A stretch of 64,000 bases of DNA from Sediminivirga luteola. Lineage in GTDB: Bacteria > Actinomycetota > Actinomycetes > Actinomycetales > Brevibacteriaceae. Within the stretch, counting starts at the first letter, position 1. Every line of letters starts with the position of its first letter. Both the position numbers and the translations under genes were made by a program. The notes beneath the pieces were generated by a model. That model ran no database searches. It was not told where the DNA came from and saw only the letters and a program-made list of their open reading frames with translations. Location: assembly GCF_014639315.1 (NCBI RefSeq), contig NZ_BMFY01000010.1, forward strand, positions 95,676 to 159,675. The letters run 5' to 3'. Of the stretch, positions 56,596-64,000 are shown one piece after another.

Positions 56596-58029
56596 ATGCC
56601 GGACCGCAACTCGTCGCTGGCCGTGTGGGTGCAGCCCCTGCTGGGAGGCCCTGACGGCGCGCACACCCGTGTGACGCCGCGGGACGGGCGCATCCGGGCC
56701 CGTGTGATCCTGGGCCTGCTTGGGGCCATGGCGCTCCTGGGCGTCCTGATTCAGGCGCCGTGCATGGGCACCGCCTGGTCGGACGAGGCGGGCACCTACG
56801 CGCATCTGTGCCACTCGCCGCTCATCGCGCAGTACCTGGACCCCTCCCTGGCCACGGGCCTCGGCGGCACCGCCTGGGCGGCGCTGCTGGGATGGGTGGC
56901 CGCTCTCTCGGGCGCCTCGGCGTGGTCGGCGGTGTCCTACGCGAGCCTGGTGGCGATGATCAACCTGATCGGATTCGCTCTGGCGGGCATCGCGCTGCTG
57001 CGGCTGACCGCCGTGCCCTGGCGGGTGCTGGCATTCGCGCTCAGCCCGGTCATCGTCTTCACCGTGGTCCATTCCTTCGACCCCCTCGCGATCGGCTTCG
57101 CCCTATGGGGCGTCATCGGCCTGATCGAGGGCCGGAACCCCGTGCTGGCCGGAGTGCTTTTCGCGCTCGCGGCCGCCATCAACCCCCTCGCCCTGCTCGT
57201 GGCGGCCGGGGTTCTGCTGGGCCTGTGGGCGCAGCACTCCGCGATTCCCGGCCAGCAGGCGCTGGGACAGAACGCGCAGGCTCTCGGACAGAACGCGCAG
57301 GGGCCAGCGGACGGGAGTTCCCGGCGCACGCACACGCTGCTCTTCGCTGTGGCGTTCGCCGTGCCCGCGGTGGTCATGCTCGGCCTGGACAGCAGGTTCG
57401 GGGAATGGCTGCCGGCCTGGTTCCAGGTGCGGGTCGAGGACGGATCGCCGATGGGCATCCTGGCGCAGCTGGGCGTCGAGGTTCCCGTCGCTGCTGCCAC
57501 CGTGGTGGCGGTCTTCGGCATCCTGGCCCTGGTCATCGTGATCGCCCTCCTGCTGCCGTCCATGGCGCTGCGCGGCGGGACCGCCCCGGTGCTGGCGCCA
57601 GCCACCGCGCTACTCGCCGGTGCCGCGCTGCTGCTGCCGTCCGCGTCGCCATCCTTCTCCCTGTGGCTGCTGCCGTTCGCGGTACTGACCGTGCCGCACT
57701 GGGGAATCCAGCTGCCGTGGATGGCCGCCGAACTCCTCTTCGCCGGTGGGCAGCAGCTCTACCTGCTCGATACCCGCACGGAAGAGGCGGGTCTGCCGCC
57801 CCATATCTACGGGCCGGTGTGCGTGCTGCGGCTGGTCGCCATCGTCGTGATCGGCGTGGCGGCAATGCGCGGCGCACGGACGCCTGGCGGCGCGCGGCCC
57901 GCATCGGCGTCCCCGGTAGAGCTGGAAGGCGAAGGCCGGGCGCCGGCACCGGACCCGGCACAGGGGCCGGCTCATCGGAGCGATACCGGCGCCGCCCCGG
58001 TGGCGGAGGATCGACAGAACCCGGTATAG
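56596..58029 (+). CDS. GT87-like multipass membrane protein (Rv0051-type)
   Basis: 477 residues from ATG 56596. About ten hydrophobic helices; the first extracytoplasmic loop has CMGTAWSDEAGTYAHLCHSP, the likely catalytic region of a polyprenol-dependent glycosyltransferase. In M. tuberculosis the gene between ponA1 and rpsF is of this kind. A short tandem duplication ALGQNAQ-ALGQNAQ lies in a hydrophilic loop near residue 225. The start is preceded by TAGTCT/TACAGT but no Shine-Dalgarno, so the mRNA may be leaderless. Sugar donor and acceptor unknown. Confidence 0.75.
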   Translation: MPDRNSSLAVWVQPLLGGPDGAHTRVTPRDGRIRARVILGLLGAMALLGVLIQAPCMGTAWSDEAGTYAHLCHSPLIAQYLDPSLATGLGGTAWAALLGWVAALSGASAWSAVSYASLVAMINLIGFALAGIALLRLTAVPWRVLAFALSPVIVFTVVHSFDPLAIGFALWGVIGLIEGRNPVLAGVLFALAAAINPLALLVAAGVLLGLWAQHSAIPGQQALGQNAQALGQNAQGPADGSSRRTHTLLFAVAFAVPAVVMLGLDSRFGEWLPAWFQVRVEDGSPMGILAQLGVEVPVAAATVVAVFGILALVIVIALLLPSMALRGGTAPVLAPATALLAGAALLLPSASPSFSLWLLPFAVLTVPHWGIQLPWMAAELLFAGGQQLYLLDTRTEEAGLPPHIYGPVCVLRLVAIVVIGVAAMRGARTPGGARPASASPVELEGEGRAPAPDPAQGPAHRSDTGAAPVAEDRQNPV

Positions 58030-58030
58030 T
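58025..58030 (+). promoter_or_regulatory. -10 element likely serving rpsF-ssb-rpsR-rplI
   Basis: TATAGT stands at the very end of the GT87-like gene, 124 bp before rpsF. I see no good -35 at 16-18 bp, so this is tentative. Confidence 0.35.
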
Positions 58031-58153
58031 GGTGAAGTCTGTGGGCAGATGCGTGCCGGACATGCCGGAACGCGCCTTCCACGGAAGCAACGCATATTCC
58101 CTCCTGCCATGGACCGACCATGGCCGCGACAGACCAGAGGAGGTGGGTGAATT

Positions 58154-58444
58154 TTGCGTCACTACGAGCTGATGCTCATTCTGGACCCGGAGGTGGACGA
58201 GCGTAATCTCGGCACCACGGTGGAGAACCTGATCAAGGTCATCCCTGCTGAGGGTGGCACGGTCGACAACATCGATCTCTGGGGCCGCAGGCGTTTCGCC
58301 TACGAGATCCAGAAGAAGACCGAGGGCTACTACGCCGTCGTCGACTTCCACGCGACTCCCGCCACGACCAAGGAGCTCGACCGCCAGCTCGGCCTCAACG
58401 AGTCCGTGCTGCGCACCAAGATCCTGCGCCCCGAGGCCGCCTGA
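58154..58444 (+). CDS. rpsF: 30S ribosomal protein S6
   Basis: 96 residues, start TTG 58154 ([20 protein letters not shown]) with GAGGAGGTGGG upstream, an unusual start codon for a ribosomal protein but supported by the family N-terminus RHYELM. It heads the four-gene operon with ssb, rpsR and rplI. Confidence 0.97.
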   Translation: MRHYELMLILDPEVDERNLGTTVENLIKVIPAEGGTVDNIDLWGRRRFAYEIQKKTEGYYAVVDFHATPATTKELDRQLGLNESVLRTKILRPEAA

Positions 58445-58505
58445 CAGCCAGCCCGGGCCGTACGGCCACTGCCAATTTCGCGAGATCACCTTCAGGAGCA
58501 CCTCA

Positions 58506-59084
58506 ATGGCAGGCGAGACCATCATCACCGTCGTCGGAAACATCACCAACGATCCCGAGCTGAGGTTCACCCCGAACGGGGCGGCCGTCGCCAACTTCAC
58601 GGTGGCGTCGACTCCGCGGACCTTCGACCGTCAGGCCAACGAGTTCAAGGACGGCGAGACGCTGTTCCTGCGCTGCTCCGCCTGGCGGGACATGGCCGAG
58701 AACGTCGCGGAGTCCCTCACCCGGGGCACGCGCGTGATCGTCCAGGGCCGGCTGCGCTCGCGCACCTTCGAGACGAAGGAGGGCGAGAAGCGCACGGTGT
58801 TCGAACTCGACGTCGATGAGGTCGGCCCGTCGCTGCGGTTCGCCAGCGCGAAGGTGGCACGGAACGAACGCGGCGGCGGTGGCGGCGGCTTCAGCGGTGG
58901 CCCGCAGGGTGGCGGCTACAACCAAGGCGGAGGCCAGCAGTCCGGAGGCTACGGCAGGCAGCCGGCCGGCGGGCAGCAGGGCGGCTACGGCGGCCCGCCT
59001 CCGCAGGACGACCCGTGGGCCTCGTCCAACCCTCAGAGCGGCGGGGGCTGGGGCAACCCCAGCTCCGATGAGCCGCCCTTCTAG
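58506..59084 (+). CDS. ssb: Single-stranded DNA-binding protein
   Basis: 192 residues. OB-fold at 1-115 ([60 protein letters not shown]), then a Gly/Gln-rich linker and the acidic tip DEPPF that recruits repair and replication partners. AGGAG lies before ATG 58506. This is the paralogue linked to rpsF, hence the essential one. Confidence 0.96.
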   Translation: MAGETIITVVGNITNDPELRFTPNGAAVANFTVASTPRTFDRQANEFKDGETLFLRCSAWRDMAENVAESLTRGTRVIVQGRLRSRTFETKEGEKRTVFELDVDEVGPSLRFASAKVARNERGGGGGGFSGGPQGGGYNQGGGQQSGGYGRQPAGGQQGGYGGPPPQDDPWASSNPQSGGGWGNPSSDEPPF

Positions 59085-59111
59085 ACACCAGAATCACGCA
59101 AGGAGTAACCC

Positions 59112-59348
59112 ATGGCCAAGCCGGAAGTCCGGAAGCCCAAGAAGAAGGCGAACCCGCTCAAGCGCGGCGAGATCGCCAAGATCAACTACAAGGACACCGC
59201 CCTGCTGCGGAAGTTCATCTCGGACCGCGGCAAGATCCGCGCGCGCCGGGTCACCGGTGTCACCGTCCAGGAGCAGCGCCTGATCGCGAAGGCCGTCAAG
59301 AACGCCCGCGAGATGGCTCTGCTTCCCTACACGAGCTCCGCTCGCTGA
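59112..59348 (+). CDS. rpsR: 30S ribosomal protein S18
   Basis: 78 residues, basic, with the S18 core [20 protein letters not shown] and [20 protein letters not shown]. No zinc-binding Cys residues are present, so this is the C-minus form. AAGGAG precedes ATG 59112. Confidence 0.97.
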   Translation: MAKPEVRKPKKKANPLKRGEIAKINYKDTALLRKFISDRGKIRARRVTGVTVQEQRLIAKAVKNAREMALLPYTSSAR

Positions 59349-59366
59349 TCAGGGAGAGGAAGAGAC

Positions 59367-59825
59367 ATGGCTACCACGAAGATCATCCTCACCCAGGAAG
59401 TCGACGGGCTCGGCGCCGATGGCGACATCGTCGAGGTGAAGGCCGGTTACGCCCGTAACCTGCTGATCCCGCGCGGCTGGGCCACCCGCTGGACCCCGGG
59501 CGCCCAGAAGCAGATCGAGACGCAGCGCAAGGCGCGGAAGGCACGCGAGATCGCCGACCGCGACCAGGCTCTCGCGCTCAAGGCCAAGCTGGAGGAGTCC
59601 TCCACCAGCCTGGAGCTCAAGGCCGGTGCGAACGGCCGCCTGTTCGGTGCGGTCACCCCGGCCCTCGTGGCCGAGGCGCTCTCCGCCGCCACCGGCGTGA
59701 CGATCGACCGCCGCGCCGTGGCCCTGGCCACGCACGTGAAGGAGCCGGGCGAATACAAGGCCACCGTGCGCCTGCACGAGGACATCACCGCCGTCGCGCC
59801 GTTCGAGGTCGTCGGCATCCGCTGA
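59367..59825 (+). CDS. rplI: 50S ribosomal protein L9
   Basis: 152 residues. N-terminal KIILTQEVDGLGADGDIVEV and KAGYARNLLIPRGWA are the L9 signature; a connecting helix and C-terminal domain follow. GGGAGAGGAAGAG precedes ATG 59367. Last gene of the operon, closed by a hairpin. Confidence 0.97.
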   Translation: MATTKIILTQEVDGLGADGDIVEVKAGYARNLLIPRGWATRWTPGAQKQIETQRKARKAREIADRDQALALKAKLEESSTSLELKAGANGRLFGAVTPALVAEALSAATGVTIDRRAVALATHVKEPGEYKATVRLHEDITAVAPFEVVGIR

Positions 59826-59851
59826 TCGGGCGAGCACACCTCACGGACATA

Positions 59852-59887
59852 AGAAGGCCGGTCCCCAGTCCCGGGGGCCGGCCTTCT
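59852..59887. terminator. Bidirectional terminator between rplI and the MarR gene
   Basis: AGAAGGCCGGTCCCC (59852-59866), six-base loop, GGGGGCCGGCCTTCT (59873-59887): 15 bp with one G-T pair, A/T-rich at the outer ends. Confidence 0.85.
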
Positions 59888-60019
59888 GTGTACCGCTACC
59901 GTTGGCGGGCGGTCTCGACGAGACCTTCCATGACGTCATCCGGGACAGCTGCGGATCGGACCAGAGCAGCCTCCACCATCACCTGCATGGCGGACTGGGG
60001 ACGGTCTCGTGCGTCAATG

Positions 60020-60496
60020 TCACCCGGGACTGTCCGTCAGGGCGTCGCGACAGGCGACGAGGAGGGCCTGTAACCGGTCGCGTTCGTGGGGATCCAGGGT
60101 AGCGGTCATGGCGCCGGCGACCTCGGCGACGGCGGCACGGGCGCTCTGGAGCAATACGGCGGCGTGCGGGGTGAGGGTCGTGCTGCGTTCACGTCGCGGC
60201 CCGGGCTCTTCAGCACGCTCGATGAGGCCGCGCTTCTCCAGGCCCTGGAGAAGGACGTTCATGGACTGCCGTGACACGAAGACCCGCCGGGCCAGTTCAG
60301 AGCCCGTGATTCCCGGGCTGTCGTGAAGCGTTTGCAGGCAGGCGTACTGGGCGACGCTGAGTCCCAGGGGGCGCAGCACCTCCGCCATGCGCTGGTTGAG
60401 CGCCGCCTGAGTTTCCTTGATCAGCACCCCGAGCTCTTCCGCAGGGGTTCGCTCGGGCGCCAGTGCGATCTCGTCCATGTCAATAGTTTGACACAT
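60020..60496 (-). CDS. MarR-family transcriptional regulator
   Basis: 158 residues from ATG 60496; ATG 60478 (MDEIAL) is an alternative that would place the first operator exactly before the coding sequence. Neither has a Shine-Dalgarno. The winged helix is LSVAQYACLQTLHDSPGITG, SELARRVFVSRQSMNVLLQG with wing PGPRRERSTTLTPHA. It is divergent from the VOC gene and two similar palindromes occupy the shared promoter region, so it likely represses both. Confidence 0.88.
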   Translation of the reverse strand: MCQTIDMDEIALAPERTPAEELGVLIKETQAALNQRMAEVLRPLGLSVAQYACLQTLHDSPGITGSELARRVFVSRQSMNVLLQGLEKRGLIERAEEPGPRRERSTTLTPHAAVLLQSARAAVAEVAGAMTATLDPHERDRLQALLVACRDALTDSPG

Positions 60497-60523
60497 CTCG
60501 GCTTTAGTGTCAGTATGTTGACA
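60478..60523. promoter_or_regulatory. Twin MarR-type operators
   Basis: TGTCAA-TAGT-TTGACA (60478-60493) is perfect; TGTCAG-TATG-TTGACA (60508-60523) differs at one base. Centres are 30 bp apart. The TTGACA halves could also serve as -35 elements of the divergent promoters. Confidence 0.75.
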
Positions 60524-60557
60524 TCAAGGCGGCCCAATAGGAAAGAGGGAACATCAC

Positions 60558-60932
60558 ATGACCACCACCACTGCGGGTCCGACGTTCGTATCGTTCCAGG
60601 TCCGCAATACCGAGGTCTCCGCTCGCTTCTACGAAGACCTCATCGGTTTGAACCGGCTGCCCATCCCGAACCCGGCCGCGGTCGTCTTCTCCGGCGGGGG
60701 AGTCTCCTTCGCGGTCCGCGACCCCTTCCCCAGTGTCGACCTCGACGCCGGCCCCCTCGGCACGGGCATCGGGGTCTGGTTCCACAACCCGGATGCGGCA
60801 GGACTGCACGCGCGCCTTACCCAGGCCGGGGTGCCGATCGCGCAGGAACCGTTCGAGGGCCCCTTCGGCCTCCAGTTCGCTTTCCGTGATCCGGACGGCT
60901 ACACCGTCACCATCCACTCCGGCGCCGGGTAG
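60558..60932 (+). CDS. VOC-superfamily (glyoxalase/bleomycin-resistance-like) protein
   Basis: 124 residues with the paired beta-alpha-beta-beta-beta modules of the vicinal oxygen chelate fold (FVSFQVRNTEVSARFYEDLI; GIGVWFHNPDAAGLHARLTQ; GLQFAFRDPDGYTVTIH). The metal-ligand positions are not clearly kept, so it may bind rather than convert its ligand. GAAAGAGGGA precedes ATG 60558. Divergent from the MarR gene and probably its main target. Confidence 0.85.
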   Translation: MTTTTAGPTFVSFQVRNTEVSARFYEDLIGLNRLPIPNPAAVVFSGGGVSFAVRDPFPSVDLDAGPLGTGIGVWFHNPDAAGLHARLTQAGVPIAQEPFEGPFGLQFAFRDPDGYTVTIHSGAG

Positions 60933-61019
60933 GAGCCATCCATATGGCGTCGCATCGGCAGGTTCTCCGACGTCGCCGAGCCGCGGTCGCTGGAGACGAG
61001 CAGGCAGTTCGGGGAGTCG

Positions 61020-61460
61020 TTCACTCCGGCCGCCATTCACCCAGGACGGCGACCAGGCCAGGATCGAGGTGAACGGCGAAGGGGATCTGGGTGCCGCCGC
61101 GGGACAGGTTGCCCTGTTCCTGTCCCTCAATATCAATGCGAACGCCTGGCCTGATGCCGGCTGGCGGGAGCCGGTCATCCCAGCCGCGCAGGCGGCGCTG
61201 CCCGGGTTCCGGCCGTGCGGATTCCATTCGCCCTACGGCGCCGGCTGCTAGGCAGTGCTCTCCCAACGCACTCGCGTCCCCGAGGCGGCGTGAGATGCCC
61301 GGACGGAAGGCCGAGTACCTCGCGGTTGCTGCCGAGGCGGCAGCCGAAGGCATCCTCACCGACGCCTGTCTGCGCGCCCTGCCGGAGGAGACGGCCCGCG
61401 ATCAATCGCTTGTGTCACCGGCATCGGCCCGTTCGCCGCCGACCTCATCCGGCATAGCGC
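61020..61460 (+). pseudogene. Decayed DNA-3-methyladenine glycosylase (AlkA/HhH-GPD type)
   Basis: Three pieces in changing frames resemble one gene. Piece 1, to the TAG at 61249, reads QARIEVNGEGDLGAAAGQVA ... PGFRPCGFHSPYGAGC, like the N-terminal part of AlkA-type glycosylases. Piece 2 (about 61290-61405, another frame) reads GRKAEYLAVAAEAAAEGILT ... LRALPEE. Piece 3 (from 61414, frame of piece 1) reads VTGIGPFAADLIR, like the L-P-G-I-G-P-F/W-T/S-A hairpin. The helix-hairpin-helix body between pieces 1 and 2 is largely deleted. It cannot make an active enzyme. Confidence 0.7.
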
Positions 61461-61598
61461 AGCCATTTGTGTCATAGGCCGTCATCGGACGCCCTTGTCT
61501 TCGAGGCCTCCGACAACTCGGTTGGACGTCCGCCGCTCTCGCGGACCGGTCCCCGGGGGCCGGCCTTCGTCGTGCGGTGGCCGCGTAGAGTTGGCGGT

Positions 61599-62876
61599 AT
61601 GGCCGACACCCTCCAGCCGACGCCCGTGCCGACCCTGGGCGACGAGGCCGAACGCAGGGCCGCGCTGCGACGGATGCGGGCGGTGGCGCTGGGCCTGCTG
61701 GTGCTGGCGGCGCTGGTCTTCCTGGCCACGCACCTGTTCACGGACCTCACCGGCGTGTGGGGGTTCGTCGGGCGTGCCTCCGAGGCGGCGATGATCGGCG
61801 CCATCGCCGACTGGTTCGCCGTGACCGCTTTGTTCCGGCACCCGTTGCGCCTGCCCATCCCGCACACCGCGATCATCCCGCGTCGCAAGGACGCCCTGGG
61901 CGAATCGCTCAGCACGTTCGTGGCGGAGAACTTCCTGCGCGCCGATGTCGTGGAGGACAAGATCCGGCGCACCCGGGTCACCGCCCGGGCGGGGGCCTGG
62001 CTGAGCGAAACGAAGAACCAGGAGTATGCCGCCGACCGGATCGCCGCCGGCCTGGGCTATGCCCTGGACCGGATCGAGGACCGGGACGTGATGGACCTGG
62101 CCACTGGCGTGATCGTGCCCAAGCTCATCGAGGCGGAGAAGTCGCCGGTGCTGGGCGACCTGCTCGGCGACCTGGTCCAGGACGGCTCCCATCACGGCGT
62201 CGTCGACCTGATCATCGGCGAGGCGCACACCTGGCTGAGCCTCAACCCCCGCGTGATCGAGGAGATGGTCGAGTCGCGCCGTCCCTCCTGGGTGCCGCAT
62301 TGGCTCGGCGACCAGCTGGCCGGCCGCCTGCACCGCGAGGTGCTGCGCTGGGTGGCGGAGGTCCGCGACGACCCCCGCCATCAGGCGCGGATCGCCTTGG
62401 ACGCCTGGCTGCTGCGGCTGGCCGAGGACCTGCAGCAGGACACGCCGACGCGCCTGAAGCTGGAGGAGCTCCTGGGCACCCTGCTCTCCCGCCCGGAGAC
62501 GGAGCAGGCAATCCTGGCGCTGTGGCAGAGCTTCCGCCGTTCCCTCCGCCGCGCCGTGGACGACCCTGGCAGCGCCCTGCGGCCCCGGCTGGCGGCGATC
62601 ATCGGCGATCTGGCGCAGAAGATGAGCGCCGACGAGGACTTCCAGGCTCGCGCGGATGACCGGCTGGCGCGCACCTTGGGGGATCTGGCGCAGAGCTTCG
62701 GGCCGGAGCTGGCCAGCGTCATCGGCGAGACGATCGCCCGCTGGGACGCCCGCGAGGCGAGCCGCCGCATCGAGTTGTTCGTCGGCAAGGACTTGCAGTA
62801 CATCCGCATCAACGGCACCGTCATCGGCGCGCTCGTGGGCCTGGCGATCCACGCCGTCACCCTGCTGCTGCCCTGA
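61599..62876 (+). CDS. DUF445-family membrane protein
   Basis: 425 residues. Membrane helices at both ends (AVALGLLVLAALVFLATHLF; VIGALVGLAIHAVTLLLP) enclose a long helical, probably coiled region. The family signature AMIGAIADWFAVTALFRHPL, then IPIP-like LPIPHTAIIPRRKDALGESL is present. ATG 61599 (MADTLQ) is chosen over the upstream frame, which has no family likeness. Function unknown. Confidence 0.88.
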   Translation: MADTLQPTPVPTLGDEAERRAALRRMRAVALGLLVLAALVFLATHLFTDLTGVWGFVGRASEAAMIGAIADWFAVTALFRHPLRLPIPHTAIIPRRKDALGESLSTFVAENFLRADVVEDKIRRTRVTARAGAWLSETKNQEYAADRIAAGLGYALDRIEDRDVMDLATGVIVPKLIEAEKSPVLGDLLGDLVQDGSHHGVVDLIIGEAHTWLSLNPRVIEEMVESRRPSWVPHWLGDQLAGRLHREVLRWVAEVRDDPRHQARIALDAWLLRLAEDLQQDTPTRLKLEELLGTLLSRPETEQAILALWQSFRRSLRRAVDDPGSALRPRLAAIIGDLAQKMSADEDFQARADDRLARTLGDLAQSFGPELASVIGETIARWDAREASRRIELFVGKDLQYIRINGTVIGALVGLAIHAVTLLLP

Positions 62877-62970
62877 GCCGCACTGATCGCCGGTCCGGGC
62901 TGCTCGTTCGCGGGGCCGGATCGGACTGACGCGCCGCAGTGTTCAAGCGAGAGCTGATGCGCCAGGGCGT

Positions 62971-63117
62971 TCAAACAGGGGTGCTCACAGGTGTGGCCGA
63001 AGTCCGCTGGCGCAGGATCCGGACCACATCAACGCTATCCGCACGAGTCAGATAGAAGATCGCGTGACGACCGATCGCGTAACTGCAGTAATCTTCCGCA
63101 TTGCCGGTGCTTGCTGA
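62971..63117 (-). pseudogene. ParE/RelE-superfamily toxin, C-terminal remnant
   Basis: The minus strand encodes YAIGRHAIFYLTRADSVDVV, RILRQRTSATPVSTPV and a stop at 62971-62973. This is the typical final strand-helix segment of ParE/RelE toxins (Y-x-x-G-x-H-x-I-F-Y ... V-x-V-x-R-I-L-H-x-R). The N-terminal half is missing: the frame meets a TAG inside the CmtR promoter/5' region, and no antitoxin gene is found. It is too short to be functional. Confidence 0.65.
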
Positions 63118-63118
63118 T

Positions 63119-63154
63119 TGGTCAGTCACCACTGTATGGTCAGTGTATGCTGAC
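63119..63154 (+). promoter_or_regulatory. Repeat cluster at the CmtR start, candidate operator
   Basis: TGGTCAGT is repeated directly (63119-63126 and 63137-63144). GTCAG-TGTATG-CTGAC (63139-63154) is a perfect palindrome that covers the start codon ATG 63147. Binding here would block the message start. Confidence 0.55.
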
Positions 63155-63503
63155 TATTGCTTCGCGTCTTGATGTGATGAACCGGCTGGGCCGGGCGATG
63201 GCCGACCCCACTCGGTCCCGCATTCTGCTGTCCCTGCTGGATGCGCCCGGCTACCCGGCCAAACTGGCGCGCGAACTGGAACTGACCCGGACGAACGTGT
63301 CCAACCATCTGGCCTGCCTGCGCGACTGCGGAATCGTGGTGGCCGAGCCGGAAGGCCGCCAGACCCGGTACGAGATCGCTGACCCTCACCTGACGGCGGC
63401 ACTCAATGCGCTGGTGGAGACCACGCTGGCGGTCGATGAGGGCGCCGCATGCCTTGATCCGGCGTGCCCCGAGGGATGCTGCACCTCAGGTCAGACCCCG
63501 TGA
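63147..63503 (+). CDS. cmtR: CmtR-type ArsR/SmtB metal sensor (Cd/Pb)
   Basis: 118 residues. The winged helix is RAMADPTRSRILLSLLDAPG, LARELELTRTNVSNHLACLR. Cys57 and Cys61 (LACLRDCGIV) and Cys102 (GAACLD) fall at the positions of the Cd/Pb ligands of M. tuberculosis CmtR. Three more Cys (107, 111, 112) enrich the tail. It should repress the coupled transporter gene until metal binds. GTGA overlap with the next gene. Start ATG 63147 has no Shine-Dalgarno. Confidence 0.88.
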   Translation: MLTIASRLDVMNRLGRAMADPTRSRILLSLLDAPGYPAKLARELELTRTNVSNHLACLRDCGIVVAEPEGRQTRYEIADPHLTAALNALVETTLAVDEGAACLDPACPEGCCTSGQTP

Positions 63504-63964
63504 CCGGCGGCGAGCGCAAACCGGCCGCGGACAGCCATGCGGCTGTGGCGCTCACCGCTGAGCGCCGCGCAATCCTGCACCGGCGGGTGCGGTTCATCGT
63601 GGCCTTCACCATCAGCTACAACGTGATAGAAGCCGTCGTGGCCATTGGTGCCGGGGCTGCCGCAGGTTCTGCCGCGCTGATCGGATTCGGCCTGGACTCG
63701 GTGATCGAGGTGCTCTCCGCAGTAGCAGTGGCTTGGCAGTTCACCCGTAAAGACCCGCAACGCTGGGAGAAGCCGGCCGTGCGGGCCATCGGCGTGGCGT
63801 TCTTCCTTTTGGCCGCCTACATCACGGTCGAAGCCGTACTGACCCTGACCGGCGTCGAAGACGTCGATCACAGCCCCATCGGCATCGGCATCGCCGCCCT
63901 GAGCCTGATCGTCATGCCGGCTCTTCGGACTTCTGGTGGGGAGCGGGACTCGCGGCGTAGCTGA
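63500..63964 (+). pseudogene. Cation (CDF-like) transporter, truncated at its 3' half
   Basis: GTG 63500 overlaps the cmtR stop. 154 residues are open: a cytosolic N-terminus, then four hydrophobic segments (FIVAFTISYNVIEAVVAIGA; GSAALIGFGLDSVIEVLSAV; AIGVAFFLLAAYITVEAVLT; IGIGIAALSLIVMPAL). The relatives I know continue with two more helices and a His-rich loop. Here the frame turns into RTSGGERDSRRS and stops, exactly where a foreign-looking sequence begins at about 63919. The transporter is therefore probably inactive. Confidence 0.65.
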
Positions 63965-64000
63965 GGGTGGGTAGGGGTCGAGGTCCTCGATGATCGGTAG
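63919..64000. mobile_element. Possible terminus of an ISL3-family insertion sequence
   Basis: GGCTCTTCGGAC at 63919 resembles the GGCTCTTC-type terminal inverted repeats I associate with ISL3-family elements of Actinobacteria. It begins where the transporter reading frame loses family likeness. The rest of the element, including the transposase and the other end, lies beyond the window, so this is a suggestion. Confidence 0.4.

Overview
The window is a chromosomal segment of a high-GC Gram-positive actinobacterium that contains the replication origin. The order gyrA-gyrB-dciA-recF-dnaN-dnaA / rpmH-rnpA-yidD-yidC-jag-rsmG-parA-parB, followed by cwlM-trxA-trxB-pseudokinase-murJ-DUF6049-NUDIX-pcnA and then PBP-GT87-rpsF-ssb-rpsR-rplI, is the classical actinobacterial origin neighbourhood. 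A DLW-39 peptide and tRNA-Ile/tRNA-Ala behind gyrA point to Micrococcales. I cannot name the genus.

Layout. 0-8 kb: the tail of a LuxR-type regulator, a FadR-type GntR regulator and a five-gene catabolic cluster (ethanolamine-type permease, glutamine-synthetase-like ligase, C26 amidohydrolase, aldehyde dehydrogenase, SDR). This reads as a gamma-glutamylation route for ethanolamine. 8-16.5 kb: an LPXTG surface protein, a SatD regulator with a membrane partner, a translationally coupled LLM oxidoreductase and GH13 enzyme, two small membrane proteins, a GlxA-type AraC regulator and an enoyl-CoA hydratase-like protein. 16.6-20.7 kb: a kynurenine operon (kynA, kynU, PaaX-like regulator, formamidase-like hydrolase). 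20.7-23.5 kb: an iron-box siderophore-binding lipoprotein, a remnant HTH gene and a Fic protein with a long palindrome in its promoter.

23.5-44.4 kb is the origin core. Genes left of oriC point left and genes right of it point right up to parB, so they are co-oriented with replication. DnaA-box-like 9-mers lie on both sides of dnaA. Six perfect parS cores flank and interrupt parAB, four of them at or after the end of parB, at the start of or within a 1.3 kb gene-free stretch. 44.5-59.8 kb carries cell-wall genes (CwlM-like pseudo-amidase, pseudokinase, MurJ, class A PBP, GT87-like protein), the CCA-adding enzyme and the rpsF-ssb-rpsR-rplI operon.

59.9-64 kb is an accessory edge. It has a MarR/VOC divergent pair with two matching operators, a decayed DNA-3-methyladenine glycosylase, a DUF445 protein, a ParE toxin remnant, a CmtR-type metal sensor and a cation transporter that breaks off at a sequence resembling an ISL3-type IS end.

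A theme across the window is conserved enzymes carrying Gly/Ala/Ser/Pro low-complexity insertions that their families normally lack (C26 hydrolase, kynurenine formamidase, RecF, GT87-like protein).
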